Shown here piece by piece: positions 52,413-60,321 of a DNA stretch of 64,000 nucleotides. The stretch covers positions 2,108,001 to 2,172,000 of the forward strand of contig NZ_OX352321.1 in the NCBI RefSeq assembly GCF_947090775.1. The letters are read 5' to 3'. The translations under genes and the position numbers were made by a program. The stretch comes from Pseudarthrobacter sp. MM222. GTDB lineage: Bacteria > Actinomycetota > Actinomycetes > Actinomycetales > Micrococcaceae. Each line of letters begins with the position of its first letter. The first letter of the stretch is position 1. Below the pieces are notes generated by a model, which saw only the letters and a list, made by a program, of their open reading frames with translations, did no database searches and had not been told where the DNA came from.

Positions 52413-53477
52413 CTATCTAATCATGATGACGGCGGCGCCCAGCCCCAGCGCGGCTATCAGCAGCCAGGAGGCCAGCGCGGCCAGCAAGGGCCGGACGCCG
52501 GTGTGGAGCAGCTGCGCGATCCGCACCGCCGACCCCAGGCCGAAGAGGGCCATGCCCAACAGCAGGTCCTGCAGCGTGGCTGCGGCGTCCAGCGCAGCGG
52601 GGGACAACCAGCCGGTGGAGCGCAGGCCGGCCAGGGCCAGGAATCCGACCACGAACAACGGCACCACCGGGGGACGGCCACCGCCGGAACCGGCGGAGCC
52701 GTTGCGGTGCAGGCCGTTGCGGTGGTGCAGGCCCGCGGCGGCCACCATGGGCGCCAGGAGCACCACCCGGGTGAGCTTGACGACGACGGCGACCGCGAGC
52801 GCCGAGGCCCCGGCCGTTTGCGCCGTCGCGACCACCTGGCCGACGTCGTGCACCGACGCACCGACCCACGCCCCGAACCGTTCCGGCCCGAGTCCCAGCG
52901 GCTGCATCAGAAGCGGGAGCACGCCAATGGCCAGCGTGCCGCACAGCGTCACCAGGGCGATCGGCAGCACGGTGTCCTGCTGCCGGACCCGCCGCACATC
53001 AGCCATGGCCCCGATGGCCGATGCCCCGCAGATTGAGAAGCCGGTAGCGATCAGCAGCGCCACCGGCGGGGTCAGGCGGAAGAGCCTGCTGATGCCGTAC
53101 GTCCCCGCGAAGGCGGCCAGCACGACCCCCGTGATCAGGAGCAGGGCGGGCCCGCCGAGGCCCAGCACATCCACGAGGCTGACCTTCAGGCCGAGCACCA
53201 CGATTCCGCCACGCATCAGGTGCTTGCCGGCGAAATCCAGTCCGGGCCGGGCCCGCCCGGCGGTCCAGGCCGCCACGCCCGGCAGGTTTGCCGCCAGGAG
53301 TCCCAGCACCACTGCCACGGTCATGGCCGGCAGCGCCGGGACGAGGGCGTGGATCGCCAGCGCCAGCACGACGGCGGCGGCGGCGCCCAGCAGACCCGGC
53401 GCTGCGAGGGACATGGCGGCGACGACGCCGGCTCGTCGGGTCGTCGCTGGCGGGGGCTTCGGGCTGAACAGGGGCAC
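52413..53477 (-). CDS. YeiH family putative sulfate exporter
   Basis: 354 residues from the GTG at 53477, chosen for AAGGTAGGGAC upstream; the frame is open to 53630. Ten or so helices with GLDFAGKHLMRGGIVVLGLKVSL, ATGFSICGASAIGAM and GASVHDVGQVVATAQ, the YeiH/UPF0324 blocks. The family is named sulfate exporter but the substrate is poorly tested. Divergent from the cpATP-grasp operon. Confidence 0.87.
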   Translation of the reverse strand: MPLFSPKPPPATTRRAGVVAAMSLAAPGLLGAAAAVVLALAIHALVPALPAMTVAVVLGLLAANLPGVAAWTAGRARPGLDFAGKHLMRGGIVVLGLKVSLVDVLGLGGPALLLITGVVLAAFAGTYGISRLFRLTPPVALLIATGFSICGASAIGAMADVRRVRQQDTVLPIALVTLCGTLAIGVLPLLMQPLGLGPERFGAWVGASVHDVGQVVATAQTAGASALAVAVVVKLTRVVLLAPMVAAAGLHHRNGLHRNGSAGSGGGRPPVVPLFVVGFLALAGLRSTGWLSPAALDAAATLQDLLLGMALFGLGSAVRIAQLLHTGVRPLLAALASWLLIAALGLGAAVIMIR

Positions 53478-53596
53478 GTCCCTACCTTGCCGTACACCCC
53501 GCGAAAACCCGCAACCGCCACGTCCGGCCCGGCGGCGGCTACTCCTTGCGTACCGCGCCAGCTCCGACCCGCGGGCGAACACGCCGCCGGAAATGA

Positions 53597-53609
53597 TTTC
53601 GTAACGAAA
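53597..53609. promoter_or_regulatory. Palindrome TTTCGT-A-ACGAAA before the cpATP-grasp operon
   Basis: Two perfect 6-base arms around one base, 20 bases before the ATG at 53629. Position and AT-rich arms suit an operator; the binding protein is unknown. Confidence 0.4.
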
Positions 53610-53628
53610 AGGTGGTTGGCTAGGAACC

Positions 53629-55227
53629 ATGTCTGACCTTTTCGAGGATTACTCCGCGGCCGCCCTGCGTACGGGCGCCTACGACGAGATGTTTACGCCC
53701 GGGCAACTGGCCCGGAAGTCTTACGGGCAGGTTGCCGGCGCCCTGCGTGAACTCTCGCTGGCCGACGTCACGGCCCGCGCGGATTCCATGGCCCGGACTT
53801 TCCTGGACCGCGGCGTCACCTTCGACTTCGCGGGGGAGGAGCGGCCCTTCCCGCTGGATATCGTCCCCCGGGTGATCCCCGCTGATGAATGGACGGTCCT
53901 GGAGAAGGGCGTGGCGCAACGCGTCCGGGCCCTCGAGGCCTTCCTCAACGATGTCTACGACAAGATGACCGTGGTGGCCGACGGCGTCATCCCGCGCCAG
54001 CTCGTCACCACCAGCGCCCACTTCCACCGCCAGGTGCACGGCTTCGAACCGGCCGGCGGCGTCCGGGTCCACATCTCCGGCATCGACGTCGTCCGCGACG
54101 CCGCGGGGACATTCCGGGTCCTGGAGGACAACGTGCGTGTGCCCTCCGGGGTCAGCTACGTCCTGGAAAACCGGCGCGCGATGGCCAAGGGCCTCCCCGA
54201 AGCCTTCGGACAGCAGCTGATCCGGCCGGTCGAAGAGTACCCCCGCCGGCTGCTGTCGGCGCTGCGGAAGACTGCTCCGGCCGGCGTCGACGATCCAACC
54301 GTGGTGGTCCTGACCCCCGGCGTGTTCAACAGCGCCTACTTCGAGCACACCCTGCTCGCGGGGCTGATGGGCGTCGAACTCGTCGAGGGCCGGGACCTCA
54401 TCTGCCGCGGCAACCGGGTCTACATGCGGACCACGGCGGGCGAACAACGCGTCGATGTCATCTACAAACGGATCGACGATGAGTTCCTGGACCCGCTGCA
54501 GTTCCGGGCCGATTCCATGTTGGGCTGCCCAGGGCTGGTGAACGCGGCCCGCGCCGGCGGCGTCACGATCGCCAATGCTGTGGGCAACGGCGTCGCCGAC
54601 GACAAGCTCGTCTACAGCTACGTGCCGGACCTGATCCGCTACTACCTGAACGAAGAGCCCGTGATTGCCAACGTGGACACCTTCCGGCTGGAGGAAAAGG
54701 AAGCCCGCGAGGAAGTCCTGGACCGCCTGGCCGAGCTCGTGGTCAAGCCCGTCGACGGCTCCGGCGGCAAGGGCCTCGTGATCGGGCCTGACGCGTCCAA
54801 GGACGAGCTGGAGGCCCTGCGGAAGCGCGTCATCGCGGATCCCCGCGGCTGGATCGCCCAGCCCGTGCTGCAGCTCTCCACCGTCCCCACCCTCAGCGGC
54901 GACCGGTTCGGTCCCCGCCACGTGGACCTGCGGCCCTTCGCCGTGAACGACGGCGACGACGTCTGGGTGCTGCCCGGCGGGCTGACGCGTGTGGCGCTCA
55001 AGGAAGGTTCCCTGATCGTCAACTCGAGCCAGGGCGGCGGCTCCAAGGACACCTGGGTACTGGCGGATTCCCCCCAAGTCCCAGTGGAGACCGTTCCGCG
55101 GCCGCCCGCCGCGGTCCGGGAACGGGTCTCGGTGTGGCCGGTGGAAAGCAACTGGCGCGACCGCCAGACGGAACAACAGCAACAGCAGCAGATTTCGGAT
55201 GCGCAGGAGGTAACCGCGAATGCTTAG
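53629..55227 (+). CDS. Circularly permuted ATP-grasp protein (DUF404/DUF407 type)
   Basis: 532 residues. ATP-grasp fold expected to couple ATP to amide/peptide bond formation. VRVPSGVSYVLENRRAMAKGLPE, NSAYFEHTLLAGLMGVELVEGRDL and the nucleotide loop KPVDGSGGKGLVIGP are family hallmarks; HVDLRPFAVNDGD and NSSQGGGSKDTWVL end the core. The C-terminus is Gln-rich. ATG with AGGAA upstream. Eight-base overlap with the alpha-E gene. Substrates unknown. Confidence 0.9.
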   Translation: MSDLFEDYSAAALRTGAYDEMFTPGQLARKSYGQVAGALRELSLADVTARADSMARTFLDRGVTFDFAGEERPFPLDIVPRVIPADEWTVLEKGVAQRVRALEAFLNDVYDKMTVVADGVIPRQLVTTSAHFHRQVHGFEPAGGVRVHISGIDVVRDAAGTFRVLEDNVRVPSGVSYVLENRRAMAKGLPEAFGQQLIRPVEEYPRRLLSALRKTAPAGVDDPTVVVLTPGVFNSAYFEHTLLAGLMGVELVEGRDLICRGNRVYMRTTAGEQRVDVIYKRIDDEFLDPLQFRADSMLGCPGLVNAARAGGVTIANAVGNGVADDKLVYSYVPDLIRYYLNEEPVIANVDTFRLEEKEAREEVLDRLAELVVKPVDGSGGKGLVIGPDASKDELEALRKRVIADPRGWIAQPVLQLSTVPTLSGDRFGPRHVDLRPFAVNDGDDVWVLPGGLTRVALKEGSLIVNSSQGGGSKDTWVLADSPQVPVETVPRPPAAVRERVSVWPVESNWRDRQTEQQQQQQISDAQEVTANA

Positions 55228-56146
55228 CCGTATTGCCGAATCACTCTTTTGGATCGGCCGCTATGTGGAACGGGCCGACGGCACCGCCCGCATCCTGGAC
55301 GTCCACCTTGAGCGGCTGAACCATCTGCCGATGGAGGAGCAGCGCAGCGTCGCGCAGGAACTTCTCGCGGTGATGGGCGCCCGCCCGCAAAGTGACGAGT
55401 TCGGCCTCAATGAACTCCTGAATGCGTTGGCCTATGACAAGCACAGCGCCACCTCGATAGCAGGTTCCCTGGGCGCGGCGCGTGAAAACGCCCGCCGGGC
55501 CCGGGAGACCGTCTCCTCGGGACTCTGGGAAAGCCTGAACACGACGTATTACGGGCTCAACCAGCACCGCAAGGATGTTGTGGGAACGTACCGCTTCTGC
55601 AACTGGGTGCTGGAGCGCACCGCGATGGTCAGCGGCCTCGCGGACACCACGGTCAGTCATGACGAGAGCTGGCTGTTCCTGGTCCTCGGCCGTTCGCTGG
55701 AACGTGCCGACATGACCGCGCGGATGCTCTCCACCCGTGATGTCCTCTCGGCCGGGATGTCGTGGGTGAACATGCTCCGCTGCGCCGGGGCTTACGAGTC
55801 CTTCCTGCGGACCCGGCGCGCCGCCTTCGGCGACCAGCACGCCGCCGAGTTCCTGCTCCTGGACCGGCTCTTCCCGCGCTCCATCGTCTACGCCCTGAGC
55901 GACGCCGACGAGTGCCTGGCCAAGCTCGACCCTTCGGCCCAGCGCGTCGGTTTCATAAACGACGCCCGGCGGATTGTCGGACAGGCCCGCACCTTCCTGG
56001 AGTTCCACCGCACGGATGACCTGATGTCGGAACTGCCGGAGCACATGGAACGGGTGCAAAAGGCCGTTTCGCAGGCCTCCGACGCCATTTCCCGTAAGTA
56101 CTTCAATCAGGCAGACGAACTGGCCTGGGTGGGAGAAGTTTCATGA
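55220..56146 (+). CDS. Alpha-E domain protein (DUF403)
   Basis: 308 residues, nearly all helical. MLSRIAESLFWIGRYVERADGTAR is the family N-terminus, with further paired Glu-Arg motifs (GRSLERADMTARML). Always seen near cpATP-grasp and transglutaminase genes; probably a partner of that enzyme. ATG lies inside the preceding gene, and the stop overlaps the next start by four bases (ATGA). Confidence 0.9.
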   Translation: MLSRIAESLFWIGRYVERADGTARILDVHLERLNHLPMEEQRSVAQELLAVMGARPQSDEFGLNELLNALAYDKHSATSIAGSLGAARENARRARETVSSGLWESLNTTYYGLNQHRKDVVGTYRFCNWVLERTAMVSGLADTTVSHDESWLFLVLGRSLERADMTARMLSTRDVLSAGMSWVNMLRCAGAYESFLRTRRAAFGDQHAAEFLLLDRLFPRSIVYALSDADECLAKLDPSAQRVGFINDARRIVGQARTFLEFHRTDDLMSELPEHMERVQKAVSQASDAISRKYFNQADELAWVGEVS

Positions 56147-56994
56147 CCCGGCTGAGGATCATCCACAAGACCGCCTACAAGTACAACAAGCGCGTCACGC
56201 TCTCCTATAACGAGGCGCGAATGACGCCCCTGACGGATCCCCAGCAGGTGGTGCTGGAGTCCTCGATGAAGGTGTCGCCGTCGCAGGCCGCGCTGAGCAG
56301 CTACCGCGACTACTGGGGCACCCGGGTGACGGCTTTCGACATGCAGATGCCGCACGAGCACCTCGAAGTGCTGGCCACGACCACGGTCGAGGTACACCGG
56401 GTGGAGAAGATCCCGTCCGAGGCGGACATCGTTGGCTGGGACGTCCTGGCGGCCCCGGAAACACTGAACCAGCTCAGCGACTGGATTCCGCAGTCCCAGC
56501 TCACGGGCCCGGGCACGGAGGTCCTCGGCATCATTCCCGGCGTCGTCGAGGGCCGCAATCCGCACGAGGCCGCCCTTGCTGTGTTCGAGTGGATGCGGGG
56601 GGAAATGACCTACATGAAGGGCTCCACGGGCGTCACCACGAACGCCGCGGAGGCCTGGAGCCAGCGGCAGGGCGTCTGCCAGGACCTCGCCCACCTGGCT
56701 ATCGGCGCGCTGCGCAGCTGCGGGATCCCGGCCCGTTACGTATCCGGTTACCTTCACCCGCGGTCGACGGCGGAGCTCGGCGAAACGGTCGCCGGCCAGT
56801 CGCACGCCTGGCTGGAGTGGTGGGACGGCGAATGGCGGAGCTGGGACCCCACGAACCACAAGCCGGCCGGTGATTTCCACGTCACGGTGGCACGCGGCCG
56901 GGACTACCGCGACGTGCCTCCGCTGAAAGGCATCCTCTCCGGCGGGGGCGGCTCAGCCCTCAACGTGACCGTGGAGATCACCCGCGTGGCCTAG
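56143..56994 (+). CDS. Transglutaminase-like cysteine protease family protein
   Basis: 283 residues. N-terminal beta domain (RIIHKTAYKYNKRVTLSYNEARM), then the papain-like triad: Cys179 in GVCQDLAHL, His221 in QSHAWLEW and Asp235 in WDPTN. Predicted to cleave or form isopeptide bonds, possibly acting on the product of the upstream ATP-grasp. No signal peptide, so cytoplasmic. Confidence 0.9.
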   Translation: MTRLRIIHKTAYKYNKRVTLSYNEARMTPLTDPQQVVLESSMKVSPSQAALSSYRDYWGTRVTAFDMQMPHEHLEVLATTTVEVHRVEKIPSEADIVGWDVLAAPETLNQLSDWIPQSQLTGPGTEVLGIIPGVVEGRNPHEAALAVFEWMRGEMTYMKGSTGVTTNAAEAWSQRQGVCQDLAHLAIGALRSCGIPARYVSGYLHPRSTAELGETVAGQSHAWLEWWDGEWRSWDPTNHKPAGDFHVTVARGRDYRDVPPLKGILSGGGGSALNVTVEITRVA

Positions 56995-57185
56995 CATACG
57001 GGTCTCCTGCCGTTCCGTCCGCTGCGGCGGGCGACCGGCCCACGTCACGCCAGCGCAACGGAGCCCGGACCCAAGGTCACAGAAGGGCCACAGCGCCGGC
57101 TTCCAAGGATTTCGCCAGCTGCCAGGCGTATTCTGGCAACACGTCGTCAGCGCTGCGGCGCGGGGTAGTGAATTGGGGCAAGAAC

Positions 57186-58886
57186 ATGCATTCAATGGGT
57201 GAAAGTCCGGGGCAAGCAACAGCCGAGTCCGAACCCAGAATTGACGGTGTCCTCAAGGGCTTCGTTTCGCGGGCCGAAGAGTTGCTGCAGTCCCAGGAAC
57301 GGATGGCCGGCCTGCTCGAAGCCGTCGTGGCGGTCGCGGAAGACCTCAGCCTCGACGCCGTCCTGGAACGGGTCGTCGAATCAGCATGCCGGCTGCTGCG
57401 TGCGCGCTACGGTGCGCTGGGCGTGATCGGCGACGACCAGGCCTTGAGCCACTTCATCTCCATCGGGATCGACGGTGAGCTCGCGCACCGGATCGGTCCG
57501 CTGCCCACCGGCCACGGCGTGCTGGGGCTGCTGATCTCCGATCCCCGGCCCATGCGCCTGCATGATCTGCGCATGCATCCCGAAGCCTACGGCCTGCCGG
57601 ACCACCACCCGTCAATGGAGTCATTCCTCGGTGTCCCCATCCGGGTCCGGGACGTGGTCTTCGGCAACCTGTACCTGACCGAGAAGGAAGACGGCAGCGA
57701 CTTCACCGCCGAAGACGAGGCGCTGGCCGTCGCCCTGGCAGCGGCCGCCGGCGTCGCCATCGAAAACGCCCGCCTCTACGACGATGCCCGCCGCCGTGCC
57801 CGCTGGTTGGAGGCATGCATGGACGTCTCCGGGCTGATGCTCAGCAGCGACCGCGACTACACCGCCGGCGGGCTGGACCCGATCGCAAGCCGGGCGCTGC
57901 AGGAGTCCGGCTCGCAGCTGGCCCTGATCGTGGCGCCGGCCGCCACCGGCCCCGGCTACCTGGTGGCGGGAGCGGCCGGCGAGCGCGCCTCCGCTTTCTC
58001 CGGCCGGTCCCTGACCCTGGACTCGCCCCAGCTCCGGGTAGTCCTCGACGGCGGGGAGCCGGTGCTGCTTGACGACGCCGCGGCGCTTCTCGGAGACCTC
58101 GACGGCGGGATCTCCGGCCCGCTCCTGGCGGTCGCGCTGAGCACCCAGGGAGCGCACCACGGCCTCCTGCTGCTGGTCCGCGATCCCGAGGCGGTCCAGT
58201 TCGCCCGGACGGACATTGACATGGGCGCGGTCTTCGGTTCCCACGTTGCCCTCGCCCTGGAGCTGGCCCGCGTCCATCGGCTCCGCGAGGAACTGCTGGT
58301 GTTCACGGACCGTGACCGGATTGCCCGGGACCTGCACGACCTCGTCATCCAGCGGCTGTTCGCGGCCGGACTGAGTGTGCAGAGCCTGACCCGCTACACC
58401 AAGGATGAGCTTGCCCTGGAACGGATCCGTGCCATCACCGGCGAACTCGACGAAGCAATTCGAAGCCTCCGCGACACCATCTACTCGCTCCGGAGCAGCA
58501 GCGGTGAGAACGAATTGCTGAGCGGTCGGATCCGGCGGGTGGCCCGGAGTTCAGCCAAGTCCATGCCCTTCACCCCGCGGCTGACCATCACCGGCCCGGT
58601 GGACGCCGTGACACCGGAGAAGGCGGACAACGTGGTGGCCGTCGTCTCGGAGGGGCTCAGCAACGCGATCCGGCACTCGGGCGCCGACGCCATATCCGTG
58701 TCGGTTGCGGTAATCAAGGGCCGGGTCACCGTGGTCATCACGGACAACGGTTCTGGCTTCACGCAACCGGAAAAGCGCAACGGGCTGGCCAACCTGGAGG
58801 ACAGGGCGCGCATGCTCGACGGGGAGTGCACCATCACCAGCGCCCCCGACGCCGGTACCAGCCTGGAGTGGTCCGTCCCGCTCTAG
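57186..58886 (+). CDS. GAF-domain sensor histidine kinase, DosS/DevS-like
   Basis: 566 residues from the ATG at 57186 (GGGGCAAG upstream; GTG 57168 and ATG 57195 possible). Order: helix, GAF-A (about 45-195), second GAF-like region (about 210-360), HisKA_3 with RDRIARDLHDLVIQRLF (His384), HATPase_c with NAIRHSGAD and GLANLEDRARML. GAF-A closely resembles mycobacterial DosS, including DHHPSMESFLGVP (His140/His141), where DosS holds its heme by a His in HHPPM. Likely a cytoplasmic O2/NO/CO or redox sensor. Convergent with its regulator. Confidence 0.9.
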   Translation: MHSMGESPGQATAESEPRIDGVLKGFVSRAEELLQSQERMAGLLEAVVAVAEDLSLDAVLERVVESACRLLRARYGALGVIGDDQALSHFISIGIDGELAHRIGPLPTGHGVLGLLISDPRPMRLHDLRMHPEAYGLPDHHPSMESFLGVPIRVRDVVFGNLYLTEKEDGSDFTAEDEALAVALAAAAGVAIENARLYDDARRRARWLEACMDVSGLMLSSDRDYTAGGLDPIASRALQESGSQLALIVAPAATGPGYLVAGAAGERASAFSGRSLTLDSPQLRVVLDGGEPVLLDDAAALLGDLDGGISGPLLAVALSTQGAHHGLLLLVRDPEAVQFARTDIDMGAVFGSHVALALELARVHRLREELLVFTDRDRIARDLHDLVIQRLFAAGLSVQSLTRYTKDELALERIRAITGELDEAIRSLRDTIYSLRSSSGENELLSGRIRRVARSSAKSMPFTPRLTITGPVDAVTPEKADNVVAVVSEGLSNAIRHSGADAISVSVAVIKGRVTVVITDNGSGFTQPEKRNGLANLEDRARMLDGECTITSAPDAGTSLEWSVPL

Positions 58887-59617
58887 CGGATGCTGTGCGG
58901 GCGGCTTCCGTCGCCCACGGCATGGCTGCCGGACGGCACCGGCGGGGCAGGGCTTGCGATGAAGACGGCGGCCTGGGTGCGCCGCTCGAAGCCAAGCTTG
59001 GCCAGCAGCGAGGAGACATAATTCTTGACGGTCTTCTCAGCAAGGAACATCTCGGTAGCAATCTGCCGGTTGGTCAATCCGCCGCCGACGAGTTCCAGCA
59101 CTCGGCGTTCCTGCGGAGTGAGCGAGGACGTCCGCGGGTCCACTTCTTCGGCTTCGACCATGCTGTCGACGATGCCCGCCGCAACGCCATCCTCGAAAAG
59201 CGATTCCCCGCGCGCTGCCCGCCGCAGCGCTCCGATCAGGTCCATGCCGCCGATCTCCTTCAGCACGTAACCGCTCGCACCGGCCAGCACGGCGCCGCGG
59301 AGCGCCTGCTCGTCATCGTAGCTCGTAAGGATGATGCAGTTCAGCGAGGGATCCACGGAACGGACGTCCCGGCAGACCTCGATCCCGGTCCCGTCCGGCA
59401 GCCGGGCATCCAGCACACAGACGTCCGGATGGAGCGCCGGGATACGGCGTGCCGCCTCCACCGCGGACCCGGAACTGCCGACGACGAGGAAGCCCTCGCC
59501 CTCGAGGAGCTCCTGCAGGCCCCGTCTGACGAGTTCGTGGTCGTCGAGGATGAAGACACGGATGACGTTGGGTGGGCCTTCGTGCGCAGTGAGACCCGCG
59601 TCTGCCCAGGCAATCAT
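58883..59617 (-). CDS. NarL/DosR-type response regulator
   Basis: 244 residues. Receiver domain with IRVFILDDHELVRRGL, phospho-acceptor Asp70 (CVLDARLPDG) and GYVLKEI; C-terminal LuxR HTH LTPQERRVLELVGGGL, NRQIATEMFLAEKTVKNYVSS. The segment AEKTVKNYVS.LLAKLG.ERRTQAAVF is near identical to mycobacterial DosR. ATG at 59617 with GGGAGA upstream. Its stop shares the bases CTAG with the kinase stop. Confidence 0.92.
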   Translation of the reverse strand: MIAWADAGLTAHEGPPNVIRVFILDDHELVRRGLQELLEGEGFLVVGSSGSAVEAARRIPALHPDVCVLDARLPDGTGIEVCRDVRSVDPSLNCIILTSYDDEQALRGAVLAGASGYVLKEIGGMDLIGALRRAARGESLFEDGVAAGIVDSMVEAEEVDPRTSSLTPQERRVLELVGGGLTNRQIATEMFLAEKTVKNYVSSLLAKLGFERRTQAAVFIASPAPPVPSGSHAVGDGSRPHSIR

Positions 59618-59777
59618 GATTCTCCCGTCCGGCTACTGCCGGTGCCGGCAGTGGGTTCCGTCAACGCTGATTCGTCAGCATGCTCTGCAATTCTTGTCTA
59701 CGAACCGGTCGGGGACAAGGGCCGTTTGACCCACCGGGACAAGGTTCGCCCATGCCAGGCCGTAGCGCAAGCCCGGC

Positions 59778-59797
59778 GACGTGACATTCGGCCCTAG
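59778..59797. promoter_or_regulatory. DosR-box-like site before the stress protein gene
   Basis: GTGACATTCGGCCCTA (59781-59796) fits the DosR core GGGAC-N4-GTCCC with one mismatch per half. A weaker site, TTGGGGCAAAACGGGCCA, lies at 59823-59840, and two GGGACAAGG words at 59712 and 59736. Confidence 0.4.
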
Positions 59798-59864
59798 GCA
59801 CCTCCGGCAGTTGACGGGATGCTTGGGGCAAAACGGGCCATCTGCTCGCTGGAAGGGAAGGGCC

Positions 59865-60308
59865 ATGAGCGCGGCAAGGGCCGTGAAAACGATCGTGGTT
59901 GGCGTCGACGGATCGCGGGCCTCCATCGAAGCGCTTCGCTATGCGGTCTCCCTTGCCGGCCCGCTCGAGGCGAAAGTGGTCGCCCTCGCGTGCTGGGACG
60001 TCCCGCCCGTTTACGGCGGTTACGTGGCGATGGGCATCGACGACTTCGATGTCCGGGCAGGCGAGATCCTGCAGGACGCCGTCGAACAAGCCCTCGGCCC
60101 GGAACTGCCCCCTACGGTGGAAACCAGACTGGTGCAGGGGCATCCCCGGCACGCCCTGATTGAGGCCAGCAGGTCCGCTGACATGCTGGTCCTGGGCCGG
60201 CGCGGCCATGGCGGTTTCGGCGGACTGTTGCTGGGTTCGGTCAGCTCGGCCCTGGTAGCGCATGCCCATTGCCCGGTGCTGGTGATCCACACTCCGGAGA
60301 AGCGGTAG
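59865..60308 (+). CDS. Universal stress protein, UspA family
   Basis: 147 residues, single Usp domain. IVVGVDGSRASIEALRYA at the N-terminus and the ATP-binding GRRGHGGFGGLLLGSVSSALVAHAHCPVLV (G-2x-G-9x-G-S) at the end predict an ATP-binding member. ATG at 59865 after GGAAGGGAAGGG. Next to the DosRS-like pair; in mycobacteria many usp genes belong to the DosR regulon, so coregulation is likely. Confidence 0.92.
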   Translation: MSAARAVKTIVVGVDGSRASIEALRYAVSLAGPLEAKVVALACWDVPPVYGGYVAMGIDDFDVRAGEILQDAVEQALGPELPPTVETRLVQGHPRHALIEASRSADMLVLGRRGHGGFGGLLLGSVSSALVAHAHCPVLVIHTPEKR

Positions 60309-60321
60309 CCCGGCGGGCAGG

